Below, piece after piece: positions 1 through 8,295 of a DNA stretch of 64,000 nt (positions are counted from its first letter, which is position 1; the number at the start of each line of letters is the position of its first letter). Where the stretch lies: the NCBI GenBank assembly GCA_963765555.1, contig CAVXWX010000001.1:1-64000 (forward strand), read 5' to 3'. The position numbers and the translations under genes are program-made. The notes beneath the pieces are model-generated. The model was not told the origin of the DNA and did no database searches. It saw only the letters and a program-made list of their open reading frames with translations. This DNA comes from JL08 sp963765555 (lineage in GTDB: Bacteria > Pseudomonadota > Alphaproteobacteria > Rhodobacterales > Rhodobacteraceae).

Positions 1-398
1 CGGAGAGTTTTCACTTGCCATGTCGAAGTCCGATTGGGCGTTTTTCGTTTCAGACGAATGCGACGTTTGCAGTAACTGGCCTAAGGACCTGGCCTTTGAA
101 TTCATATGCTGTTCCGTTGAAATAAGCGTTTTCCAGCGCATTAGACTTGAAGGAGTACCGCGCCACAAGTCTCGCTGATTAGTGGCGGCATTTTTCTGGC
201 TGTGAGCGATGTCAGGTCTTTGATGCGGTGCGCTCCATCTTTAGGCAAGAAAATCGTAAATCAGTTCCTTATCGCCAAGGTGTGTCACGCTTTCTGCTTT
301 CTCTGACCACAGATTTCTGATTGGTAGAAGTGCACCTTTTCTTGGAAGAAGCGGTCTGAACTCCCTCGGTCTGCCAGTGGGTCAAAAGTGAGGATCTT
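1..398. other. No recognisable gene; left end of island remnant
   Basis: I find no open frame here with recognisable protein character on either strand and no RNA fold I can name. The stretch lies directly upstream of the decayed integration module, so it is probably more island remnant or the far flank of it. I looked for a second copy of the tRNA-Lys 3' end (the expected attachment-site repeat) and did not see one; it may lie left of the window. Confidence 0.4.
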
Positions 399-600
399 AT
401 GGTGAAAATGACGCAGGAACAATTGGCGCCGCGGTGGATATTTCGCCACGGACGCTGGAGCAGTGGCGGTGGTGGGAAAAGGTCCCGGGTTCCTCAAGAT
501 CGGTGCACGAGTCTTGTACCGCGAGGAGGATGTAGAGCTTGGGAGGCCGTCGCAAGTCTGCCAGAACACTCGGGGCCGCTGCCTCGGAGGGGTTGTGATG
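399..600 (+). pseudogene. AlpA-like helix-turn-helix protein, frameshifted remnant
   Basis: The start codon has a Shine-Dalgarno-like GTGAGGATCTT in front of it. The recognisable pieces lie in three different frames: an N-terminal MVKMTQEQLA, then DISPRTLEQWRWW, then GPGFLKIGARVLYREEDVE. Joined, they give the short winged-helix layout of AlpA/excisionase-type proteins, in which a small DNA-binding protein recognises a site near an integrase gene. At least two single-base changes separate the pieces, so no intact protein can be made. It runs straight into the next remnant, as such genes do in intact relatives of this module. Confidence 0.6.
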
Positions 601-1102
601 GCCCGTTTCCCATCCCCGAACCGGATCAAAATGCATTATGTCTATACGGTCTGGGAGGCGGCGCAGGCGTTGGGCCGCATCGCCAGACGGTCATCCGTTG
701 GATCAAGGACAAGGGCTGGTTGCGGATCGCAGCCGAGTGCCGTGGCTGATCCGGGCGAGGATTTGAAGGAATTCCTCGGCCATCGCCGCGCCAAGTCTAA
801 AACCAAATTGGCGCTGCATCATCTCTATTGCCTTGGCTGCAAGAGCTCCGCAGGAACCGGATGGAAAATTCGCGGAATACACGCAAGCAGACGCCGACCA
901 CCGGCATGTCGAAAGCGCTCTGTCCGAGTTGCGGAAGCATCTCAACAAAGTCGTCGCAGCGGCTGATCTGGAGGCCATTCGGGCAAAAATCGAGGTCACA
1001 GTTCAGCAGGCCAACCCAAGATTAGTGTCTCTGCCCGATCCCCCTTCAAATGATACCTCAGCAATGGAGGCCCGGACCGATGACAAAGCGCACTTCGGAT
1101 AA
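598..1102 (+). pseudogene. Helix-turn-helix protein upstream of integrase, frameshifted remnant
   Basis: The fragments occur in three frames: MARFPSPNRIKMHYVYTVWE with AAQALGR, then HRQTVIRWIKDKG (a helix-turn-helix), then EDLKEFLGHRRAKSKTKLAL followed by a Cys pair region, KALCPSCG in another frame, and finally NKVVAAADLEAIRAKIEVTV. The order matches a family of zinc-finger/HTH proteins that commonly sits just before site-specific integrases in Rhodobacterales. Four or more indels disrupt it. Its 3' end overlaps the start of the integrase remnant by about 23 bases, which suggests the ancestral genes were translationally coupled. Confidence 0.6.
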
Positions 1103-2152
1103 CCTGCGCATCAAGCGCAAATACCTTGTCTGGCGTAAGGACTCCAAGGGGCTCTCGGATGCCTCGGTCGACAAGTCTGCGGCAGCAATTTCGGCTCTAT
1201 GAGGCCTTTCTCAACGGCAAGGATTTTCGCAGCTTCCATTCGGAGCGCGCACGCAGCTTCAAGCGCCGCCTCTCTTCTCAGCAAAACCAGCGCACCGGCA
1301 GCAAACTGTCCGCCAGTTCGATCAATGGCATATTGCGTGAAGTCAGACCTTTATGAACTGGTTGGCAGATCAGCCTGGTTACAAATCCAAGATCACTCGG
1401 TCAGACATGATTATCTTTCGCCAGATCGCAAATCTGATAGCGGCGCGGCGCACGATCATGCTGGAAACCGCATCCGTCGCCAGCGCAAGCTGCAAAGTGC
1501 TCGCCAGCATGCCGGACCGAAACGGTTTTGCAGCGTCGAGACCGGGCCTTTATGGCGTTCTTGTTTCTCACCGGATCGCGCGAAGGGGCCGCGATCACGC
1601 TACGCCTTGGTCATGTGGATCTGGTCTATGCCTGCGTCCATTTCGACGGGCGGTCAGTCGACACGAAGTTCGGCAAGAGTTCACAACCGCCTTCTTTCCC
1701 GATGCCCGCACCTTGTGAGCAAATTGTCCGGGATTGGATCACTGAACTGCGTGAACGAGCATCAATTCTCGGACAGCGACCCACTGTTCCCGAAAACCCG
1801 TGTTGGCGTCGGGCCACAGCGCGGGTTTGCAGCCCTCGGCATCGACCGCGAGCCTGGTCCTGCCCGTCGTCTGCCGCCAGGATTTTCAAGCAGGCGTTCA
1901 TCGATGCAGGCCTGCCGCCGTTCTCCCCACACCGTGTCCGCGATACGCTGGCGGAACTGGCAAAGGACCACTGCCGCACACCAGAGGACTACAAAGCATG
2001 GTCGCAAAACATGGGTCATGAGGACGTGCTCACGACGTTCCGATCCTATGGTTCTGTGGCGCCTGGGTCGGCAGGTGGATCTGATGGCGCGGTTTCGCAA
2101 GCGCGGGCCACTGCAAGACGGCGACGAAGACGATTTCGATGTCATTGAATGA
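1080..2152 (+). pseudogene. Tyrosine recombinase (phage-type integrase), multiply frameshifted
   Basis: This is a site-specific recombinase of the tyrosine family, the enzyme that would integrate an element at a tRNA gene. It starts MTKRTSDNLRIKRKYLVW and then changes frame repeatedly (near 1190, 1355, 1410, 1520, 1690, 1760, 1870 and 2070). Catalytic-domain landmarks remain readable: the first Arg in LTGSREGAA, the box HRVRDTLAELA, and GHEDVLTTFRSYG with the presumed nucleophilic Tyr. The C-terminal tail returns in a third frame as RQVDLMARFRKRG. With roughly eight to ten indels in 1.07 kb it cannot be functional, so the neighbouring island is probably immobile unless helped in trans. It ends 2 bases before the convergent QueC-like gene. 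Confidence 0.8.
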
Positions 2153-2154
2153 TG

Positions 2155-3996
2155 TCAGGAATCGGTTTTAATTCTGACCCGTACTCGATCCGGCTTTAGG
2201 CGGTATCCGTGCCAGGGCAGGTTTTCGATCAGGTCCTTGCCTTTCTGTCGAACAAGCCCTGCCGAGGCGAACTTTTTGCCCAAATGAGTGCGGGATCGAT
2301 TAACACGCTGACGCACAGCCTCATCACTTTTAAGGTCAAGACGGGATGCCAACTTTGCAGCACCCAGCATAGGATAATCCAAGGGAGCCAATCCTTGACC
2401 TGCGCCCTTGAGTGTCTCTTCCGCGAGGCAATCCAGCAGACTGTAGGTGGCGCCTGTGATCGGTATGCTGCCGTTGATCATCAGCAGTTTGCGTTTGCGG
2501 TCGAACAGGAGATCATACGTTTCGTCTTTCGTGGGTACGGCAGGTGGGGCCTTACGTGCTATTATCGCTTCCCGCTGCAATGCTCCGTAAAGCCTGGGCA
2601 AGCTGGTTTCTGGAAGAGGTTCCGGACGATGCTCCGAGAGCTGATTGCGCATTACATTGGCAACCGATTGACCATGCCGTTGAAGAAGCGTGGATATGCG
2701 TTTCAAGGCAGTTTCAGGAGGTTCACCTAGACTGCTGACGGCATTCAGAAGCGCTGGGTAGCGTGTCACAAGGTCATCTCCGTTCATGATCTCATAGCCA
2801 AACGCGCTGCGAACATAAGACAGCGCCACTTCCTTGTCCTGTACACGGTCCCTAGACCGGTCATCAGATCAATGCGATAGGCCTCTTCGGGATCAAATGC
2901 CTCCAGACCCGCCGCCAGAACTGCAAAGCGCCGATCAATGCACTGGGAACAGCGGCCGCAATGCGGCATATTGCCTGGTCTGGTTGTGAACATCGGCGCA
3001 ACTTCGGGTGAAGGCGATCTGATCCGCCATTCCGAGGCGTGCTATCGTCTGGACGACTTCGGTCTTGGTGCGCCAGAAGAACGGATTGTCGACACGCAAC
3101 GATCTATCGAATATTTTGCTGAACAGGCTTTGGAACCTCTCAAGCGTCTGTGGATGTGTCGTTCGGGTCGCCCGTGTGCCCAGCACATTTCCGACTGGCG
3201 GCAGGTTCAGGCTCACCACGCCGTTTTCGTAGAAAGAGACCCGGTTGCGGCCAAAGGCTACAGCAGTTGCCATCCCAAGTGCCGCAAACAGAAACGACCG
3301 GGCGCGGTGGGTACCTTCGACATTTGTCCCATGGCGCAACTGCACCCGCATTGGAAAATGTTTCAGGTTCTCCGGCCCGAGGTTGGACGCCATGTGCTTT
3401 TGAAGATCGCGCTGGATCGGTGCAATCTTGGTGGATGAAAAGTGGCTGATCAATGCAACCCTGTGATGGCGCTCGATGATTTCTTCCAGCGCGCCTGCAA
3501 AGGAATCCAAACCGCCCGAGAACATTATCACGCTGTCAGGTTGCCATGCGTCTTCCTCTGCGAAGTCGAAATAGCGGTTGTGTTCGAATGTCTTGGCTTC
3601 CATCTGGGTGAATTCGAACAAGAACCGGTCGCCGGAGAGAAACAAAAAAGTCTCTTCCAGTTCCCGCTTCAAGGCCGGGTCAGACCAAAGCGACAACAGT
3701 CTTACCGACATTGTAACCCGAAAGCGGCGGTGCCATTTCTTGCCCATCTGCTGATCTGTCAGGCCGCCCCGGCTCACACTTGAATCAATGGCATAGACGA
3801 AAGCCGCCAGTTCGATCAGATCAATGGCGATGTCGGGCAAAGCCGCGACCAGGCTCTTGCGCATGTGCCCGATCTGCAAGGTGACCCCCTTGGGCTTGCC
3901 GTCAATATCAAACCGCAACTGCTCGTCGCCGCGGCCATCAGCCTGCGGCGCAAAACAGGTGACAACATGGTCAGGTAGAGGCGCGGCGCCGCCCAA
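2155..3996 (-). CDS. QueC/QatC-like ATP pyrophosphatase with C-terminal winged-helix tail (two frameshifts)
   Basis: The reading frame begins at a TTG (3996) with GAGG seven bases upstream, inside the end of the preceding gene, so the two are coupled. A domain of about 150 residues is followed by the PP-loop IMFSGGLDSFAGALEE, then NPFFWRTKTEVVQ and a zinc-type cluster RSCADVHNQTRQYA plus HCGRCSQCIDRR, the layout of 7-cyano-7-deazaguanine synthase (QueC) relatives. The frame is broken near 2965 (one extra base between QYA and HCG) and again near 2850-2855 (about one base missing). Past that, the frame runs on to 2155 as a 220-residue tail ending in a wHTH-like region. Pieced together it is about 610 residues, far longer than QueC (about 230). 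The closest known role is the QueC-like component of antiphage systems such as Qat. The frameshifts may be real decay or sequence errors. Confidence 0.65.
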
Positions 3997-4750
3997 GTTC
4001 GGACCTCATCTTTTTGAACGCGTAGCGGGTAAAGTCGTTGATCTTGCTTTTGCTAAGGCTCTGTTCCTTCCAGACCGTCTTGCCGTACCACCCGCCTGCA
4101 AACTCTTCGACAATCCGCGAGGCCTCAAAGCTGTGCTGGGACAATGCACGATCAAAGGCGACCCTCGCGGCATCATCCACGAAACGCTTGCCCGCACCTG
4201 TGTGATTGGCCAGTTCGCGGCTCAGGTAATAGTCGAGCGAGCGGTAGGTCAGTCGTGCAAAGAAATCCCGTGCGAGAGTCGCAAAATTCTGGCCGCTGGC
4301 GAATGAAGCGAGTGCAGTGCGAATATCTTGCGGTGTAGGTTCGAAAAGCGATGGCAACCGGTCGCGCAATTGCACCGAGAGGCTCTCCAGAAGCGCAGCC
4401 CGTGCCAGTTCGCCCGCGTCCGACGATGTACCTTGTTCAAAGTTATGCCGTGAAATAGCTGCGTTTAACCCGGCAAGCAGACCGGTCACCGATTCCAGGG
4501 CATCGCTACCCAACCCAAGGTCTTGCATCTCGGTCTCAAATCCAGGTGCTCGAGCTAGCAAAGGCAGGCCGACAAGGAGTTGGGTCACAAACTGGAAGGA
4601 AGGATCACCCGGAGCCCTGCGCAGATCCGTCTCGGACGCCAGGGCCGCGGCTTCGGCGATGGCGTCTAAGGGCGCGTCTGCGTCAAGCAACCCAATGACA
4701 TCTCGCCATTTTTTTGACTGTGGTAAAGTTCCGAGCCTGATATGGCCCAT
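3971..4750 (-). CDS. Uncharacterised 259-residue partner of QueC-like protein; Met-Gly N terminus
   Basis: I do not recognise a named family. The frame is intact, starts ATG with GGAGG five bases upstream, and encodes MGHIRLGTLPQSKKWRDVI followed by a mostly helical, soluble protein. A Tyr-rich patch (RSLDYYLSRELANH) and a basic C terminus (KMRSELGRRR) stand out; there is no signal peptide or membrane segment. Its last 26 bases overlap the QueC-like gene and carry that gene's ribosome site. After Met removal the N-terminal residue would be Gly. As I recall, QueC-like enzymes of type IV CBASS and Qat attach a deazaguanine to the N-terminal Gly of a partner, so by analogy this could be the substrate. 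That assignment is inference from position and residue two only. Confidence 0.6.
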   Translation of the reverse strand: MGHIRLGTLPQSKKWRDVIGLLDADAPLDAIAEAAALASETDLRRAPGDPSFQFVTQLLVGLPLLARAPGFETEMQDLGLGSDALESVTGLLAGLNAAISRHNFEQGTSSDAGELARAALLESLSVQLRDRLPSLFEPTPQDIRTALASFASGQNFATLARDFFARLTYRSLDYYLSRELANHTGAGKRFVDDAARVAFDRALSQHSFEASRIVEEFAGGWYGKTVWKEQSLSKSKINDFTRYAFKKMRSELGRRRAST

Positions 4751-4885
4751 GCGATCCTCCCAGATTTAATCTAAGCTGGGACAGATGAACGTCGAATGCA
4801 AAAGAAAATTCGAGCTGAAGCTTACCTAGTGCTTACCCCGCTGGAGGCGTCAACATAATTTTCTGAGTTAAGTTATTGATTTAAA

Positions 4886-4961
4886 TGGTGAGCCCGTCCG
4901 GGTTCGAACCGGAGACCTACTGATTAAAAGTCAGTTGCTCTACCAACTGAGCTACAGGCCC
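4886..4961 (-). tRNA. tRNA-Lys (anticodon TTT)
   Basis: On the minus strand the cloverleaf is complete: acceptor GGGCCTG pairing with CGGGCTC (two wobbles), D-arm AGCTCAGTTGGTAGAGC, anticodon stem-loop ACTGACTTTTAATCAGT with TTT in the loop, T-arm with GGTTCGAACCC, and a genome-encoded CCA. Its 3' end faces the decayed integrase island, the usual geometry for tyrosine-recombinase integration into a tRNA gene, so this tRNA is the likely attachment site. The 135 bases between it and the 259-residue gene are AT-rich and presumably hold that gene's promoter. Confidence 0.97.
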
Positions 4962-5057
4962 ACTAGGCCGTCTACTTAGAAAGACGGGTGAAAGGGGTCA
5001 AGCCCGAAATGCACGAAACTTCGGCTCAGGCTGGAATAGTCTGCATTGCGGGGTTAT

Positions 5058-5900
5058 ATGCGCGCAATGAACAACGCTGGCACATCAGAATTGCCCTTTA
5101 TGAAGATGCACGGGCTTGGCAACGACTTTGTTGTATTGGATGCGCGCGCGCAAAACATTGATGTGTCGCCTGCTTTGGCGATTGCCATCGGGAATTGCCA
5201 TTTTGGCGTTGGATTTGATCAGCTTGCCGTAATCACGCGTGGAGCGGCCGATGCGCATCTGACGTTCTTCAATGCGGATGGAACAGTTTCGGCTGCGTGT
5301 GGAAACGCCACGCGGTGTATTGCGCGCTATCTGATGGACGAATCAGATATGGCGACTGTGCACCTCACCACAGACCGTGGCGATCTTTATGCGTGCCGCG
5401 CTGATAACGGGCAAACATCGGTGAATATGGGACATCCGCAACTGGACTGGGCGGATATTCCTTTGGCACGTGCAATGGATACGCTTGAACTGCCGCTGGA
5501 TGGCGCCCCCACCGCGACCGGCATGGGCAACCCGCATTGCAGTTTTTTTGTCCAAAACGTGGATGGCATCGATTTGGACGTGTTTGGCCCGTCGATCGAA
5601 CATGATGACCTTTTTCCGAAACGCACAAATGTGCAGGTCGCGCAGATTGTGGGGCGCGATCACATCCGGATGCGGGTTTGGGAACGGGGCGTCGGCGTTA
5701 CACTGGCATCCGGGTCGTCGTCCTGCGCGGTGGCGGTTGCGGCCGCCCGGCGGGGGCTGACGGGGCGGGCTGTGCGCATCGATCTGGATGGTGGAACGCT
5801 TCATATTGATTGGCGTGATGACGGGGTTTGGATGACGGGGCCGACAAGCCACGTGTTTTCCGGCATTTTTACGCGTTCCTTTCTGGAGTCGATCCAGTGA
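5058..5900 (+). CDS. dapF: Diaminopimelate epimerase
   Basis: DapF interconverts LL- and meso-diaminopimelate in the cytoplasm for lysine and peptidoglycan synthesis. The family start MKMHGLGNDFVVLD is present after a short extension. The first catalytic Cys lies in AACGNATRCIA and the second in LASGSSSCAVAVAA. In the second motif an extra Ser replaces part of the common GSGTCA, but the Cys is in place. Length is about 280 residues, normal for the family. I chose the ATG at 5058, which follows CGGGG; the ATG at 5067 is also possible. The stop codon overlaps the GTG start of the next gene, so the pair is an operon. Confidence 0.95.
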   Translation: MRAMNNAGTSELPFMKMHGLGNDFVVLDARAQNIDVSPALAIAIGNCHFGVGFDQLAVITRGAADAHLTFFNADGTVSAACGNATRCIARYLMDESDMATVHLTTDRGDLYACRADNGQTSVNMGHPQLDWADIPLARAMDTLELPLDGAPTATGMGNPHCSFFVQNVDGIDLDVFGPSIEHDDLFPKRTNVQVAQIVGRDHIRMRVWERGVGVTLASGSSSCAVAVAAARRGLTGRAVRIDLDGGTLHIDWRDDGVWMTGPTSHVFSGIFTRSFLESIQ

Positions 5901-7147
5901 CCGCCCCTGTATTTGCCACGCTTGGGTGCCGGTTGAATGCCTATGAAACCGAAGCGATGAAGGAACTGTCCGCAGGGGCTGGTCTGGAAAACGCCGTTAT
6001 CGTCAACACCTGTGCCGTGACCGCAGAAGCGGTGCGCAAGGCGCGGCAGGAAATTCGCAAGCTGCGGCGTGAAAACCCAGATGCCCGTCTGATCGTGACA
6101 GGATGCGCCGCGCAAACCGAGCCAAAGACTTTTTCCGACATGGAAGAGGTTGATGCGGTGATCGGCAATACCGAGAAAATGCAGGCAAGCACATGGGCCG
6201 GTCTGGCGGGCGATTTTGGCACTGAACCTGTACAGGTGGATGACATCATGTCGGTGACTGAAACGGCTGGTCACCTGATAGACGGGTTCGGCACCCGCAG
6301 TCGGGCCTATGTTCAGGTTCAAAACGGCTGCGATCACAGGTGCACGTTCTGTATCATTCCCTATGGGCGCGGCAATTCCCGTTCGGTTCCGGCTGGCGTG
6401 GTGGTAGAGCAGATCAAACGGCTTGTGGGGCGCGGGTATAACGAGGTTGTACTGACAGGGGTTGATCTGACCAGTTGGGGCGCTGACCTGCCGTCAGAGC
6501 CGCGCTTGGGCGATCTGGTGATGCGAATTCTGAAGCTGGTCCCGGACCTTGCCCGTCTGCGCATCAGCTCGATCGATTCCATTGAAGTTGATGAAAACCT
6601 GATGCAGGCCATTGCGACAGAACCGCGTTTGATGCCGCACCTGCATTTGTCGCTGCAGCACGGTGACGACATGATCCTGAAACGGATGAAACGGCGCCAT
6701 CTGCGCGATGATGCGATCCAGTTTGTACAGGCGGCCCGCGCTGTGCGTCCGGATATGACCTTTGGCGCGGATATTATCGCAGGGTTCCCGACGGAAACCG
6801 AGGCTATGTTTGAAAACTCGCTAAAGATGGTGCAGGACTGTGATCTGACCTGGCTGCATGTGTTTCCCTATTCCGCACGAGAAGGCACACCAGCGGCGCG
6901 CATGCCAGCGGTGAACGGGGTTGATATCAAATCGCGAGCAGCGCGGTTGCGTGCAGCAGGTGCGCAGCAGGTCAATCGCCACCTGAACGCCCAGGTTGGC
7001 AAGGTTCACCGTATTCTGATGGAAAACCCGCACATGGGGCGAACCGAGCAATTTACCGAAGTCCGTTTCAAAACGCCGCAACCTGAAGGGCAGATTGTTT
7101 CTGCCAAGATCCTGTCGCAAGGGAATGGTCAGTTGCACGCACACTGA
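5897..7147 (+). CDS. mtaB: MtaB-type tRNA methylthiotransferase (radical SAM)
   Basis: This family adds a methylthio group to the t6A37 base of tRNAs reading ANN codons, using two iron-sulfur clusters. The N-terminal UPF0004 domain has its three Cys in ATLGCRLNAYE, NTCAVTAEA and VTGCAAQTEP. The radical-SAM triad is in NGCDHRCTFCIIPYGRG. Later family motifs follow, including DIIAGFPTETE and HVFPYSAREGTPAARMP. The C-terminal TRAM-like part is short. At 416 residues it has the normal size. The GTG at 5897 is preferred because GGAG lies eight bases before it and it overlaps the dapF stop; a longer form reading through dapF is unlikely. Confidence 0.92.
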   Translation: MTAPVFATLGCRLNAYETEAMKELSAGAGLENAVIVNTCAVTAEAVRKARQEIRKLRRENPDARLIVTGCAAQTEPKTFSDMEEVDAVIGNTEKMQASTWAGLAGDFGTEPVQVDDIMSVTETAGHLIDGFGTRSRAYVQVQNGCDHRCTFCIIPYGRGNSRSVPAGVVVEQIKRLVGRGYNEVVLTGVDLTSWGADLPSEPRLGDLVMRILKLVPDLARLRISSIDSIEVDENLMQAIATEPRLMPHLHLSLQHGDDMILKRMKRRHLRDDAIQFVQAARAVRPDMTFGADIIAGFPTETEAMFENSLKMVQDCDLTWLHVFPYSAREGTPAARMPAVNGVDIKSRAARLRAAGAQQVNRHLNAQVGKVHRILMENPHMGRTEQFTEVRFKTPQPEGQIVSAKILSQGNGQLHAH

Positions 7148-7221
7148 GTGCGGAGTGCGCGAACTGTTTTTGCATTATTTTCTACCTTTGCTAAGCTGAA
7201 TATTCGCAACGAAAGCAGCTT

Positions 7222-7881
7222 ATGGCGTCTGAACCACTTCATAGCCTTGGCTTTATGGCCGACACGTCCCCGGGCTTGGCACGCCTTATGGACTCCGTTG
7301 CGACCAAAGTGTCGCTTGAACCGCAGGACGTTCTTTTTGAACAGGGCGATGCGGGTGATGCGTTATATGCCATCGTCTCGGGGGCGCTGGAAGTCAGTGT
7401 GCTGTCGCGCGACGGGCGCAAGCTTGCCTTGGATATTTTTCGCACCGGGGCGCTGTTCGGTGAAATCGCTTTGTTTGATCCGGGGCCGCGTACAGCAACG
7501 GTAACGGCGATTGAACCTTGCGTGCTGCAAAAAATCAAGAACGCCGAACTGCTGCGTGAAATCCGGTCTGATCCCGATCTTGCCGGAGATTTGATCCGCC
7601 TTGCCGGTCAGCGGATGCGGTGGATGGGGGATCAGTTAAGCGAGCAGGTGTTCCTGCCGATGCCGACGCGCCTTGCGCGCCGTATTCTTCATTTGACCGA
7701 TACGGAACACAGTACCCTTACGCTGTCACAATCCGTGCTGGCAGACCATGTTGGTGCCACCCGCGAAGCCGTTTCTAAGACAATGGCGTCGTGGAAGAAG
7801 GCCGGTGTCATTTCGTCTCTGCGGGGCGGGATGAAAGTGCTGGACCGCTCTGAACTCCGGGCGATTGCCGATCTCAATTGA
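7222..7881 (+). CDS. Crp/Fnr-family transcriptional regulator
   Basis: This is a 219-residue cytoplasmic regulator with an N-terminal cyclic-nucleotide-binding fold (FEQGDAGDALYAIVSGALEV, then FGEIALFDPGPRTATVTA) and a C-terminal winged helix whose recognition region reads LADHVGATREAVSKTMASWK. The FGEIALFDPGPRTATV segment resembles the CRP phosphate-binding cassette and keeps an Arg. The N terminus has none of the Cys cluster that defines FNR oxygen sensors, so it is not an FNR proper. It stands alone, 74 bases after mtaB. The ligand and regulon cannot be read from the sequence. Confidence 0.88.
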   Translation: MASEPLHSLGFMADTSPGLARLMDSVATKVSLEPQDVLFEQGDAGDALYAIVSGALEVSVLSRDGRKLALDIFRTGALFGEIALFDPGPRTATVTAIEPCVLQKIKNAELLREIRSDPDLAGDLIRLAGQRMRWMGDQLSEQVFLPMPTRLARRILHLTDTEHSTLTLSQSVLADHVGATREAVSKTMASWKKAGVISSLRGGMKVLDRSELRAIADLN

Positions 7882-8022
7882 ATAAATCCTGAACTTTATT
7901 TGCGTCTATGTGATCAAGTTCACAGACCGTGTGCCGCGCGGCTGGCATAGTGATCCTATTCAAACAAAGGTTGGTCGTCCCCAAATACCGATCACATCCA
8001 ATAGAAAGAAAGGTGTTCGAAA

Positions 8023-8169
8023 ATGTCCCGTCCCAGCACACACAACGTTCGCCGCATTTTTAATCCGTCCCCTGTTGCATTTGCCCGCGATATTATCGGT
8101 TGGATTTCGTTCACAAGTGAACAGTGCCGCGCAGCGCAACGGCAGATCAACAGAACTTATAACCAGTGA
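8023..8169 (+). CDS. Possible 48-residue basic small protein
   Basis: Within the 414-base gap between the Crp-like gene and the bc1 terminator there is a short open frame with AAGAAAGG about eight bases before its ATG. It encodes a basic peptide starting MSRPSTHNVRRIFNPSPVAF and ending QRQINRTYNQ, with a central stretch DIIGWISFTSEQC that could form one amphipathic helix. I know no family for it. The ribosome site and the intact frame are the only support; comparison in related genomes would decide. The rest of the gap holds no gene I can see. Confidence 0.4.
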   Translation: MSRPSTHNVRRIFNPSPVAFARDIIGWISFTSEQCRAAQRQINRTYNQ

Positions 8170-8234
8170 ATTGTTTACACAGGGCAGAGGACGTCTCCCT
8201 AGTAAATGGTAATTCAAGTAGCCGCTGCCTAAAG

Positions 8235-8272
8235 AAAACGCCCTGTGCAATTGATCTGCACAGGGCGTTTTT
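8235..8272. terminator. Bidirectional hairpin terminator
   Basis: A 15-base-pair stem (AAAACGCCCTGTGCA with TGCACAGGGCGTTTT) around a seven-base loop, with A-tract on one side and T-tract on the other, lies 23 bases past the petC stop. It can end petABC transcription from the right and transcription of the small frame from the left. Confidence 0.9.
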
Positions 8273-8295
8273 GAGTTCGGCGATCAGGACTAGCG

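Noticed and set aside
2155..3996. Core queuosine biosynthesis queC
   Set aside because: Too long, carries an extra tail, shows a different zinc-cluster spacing and is located on an island; queG is elsewhere and unlinked.
2155..4750. Type IV CBASS
   Set aside because: No CD-NTase, TGT-like or OGG-like gene and no effector in view; only the QueC-like component is shared.
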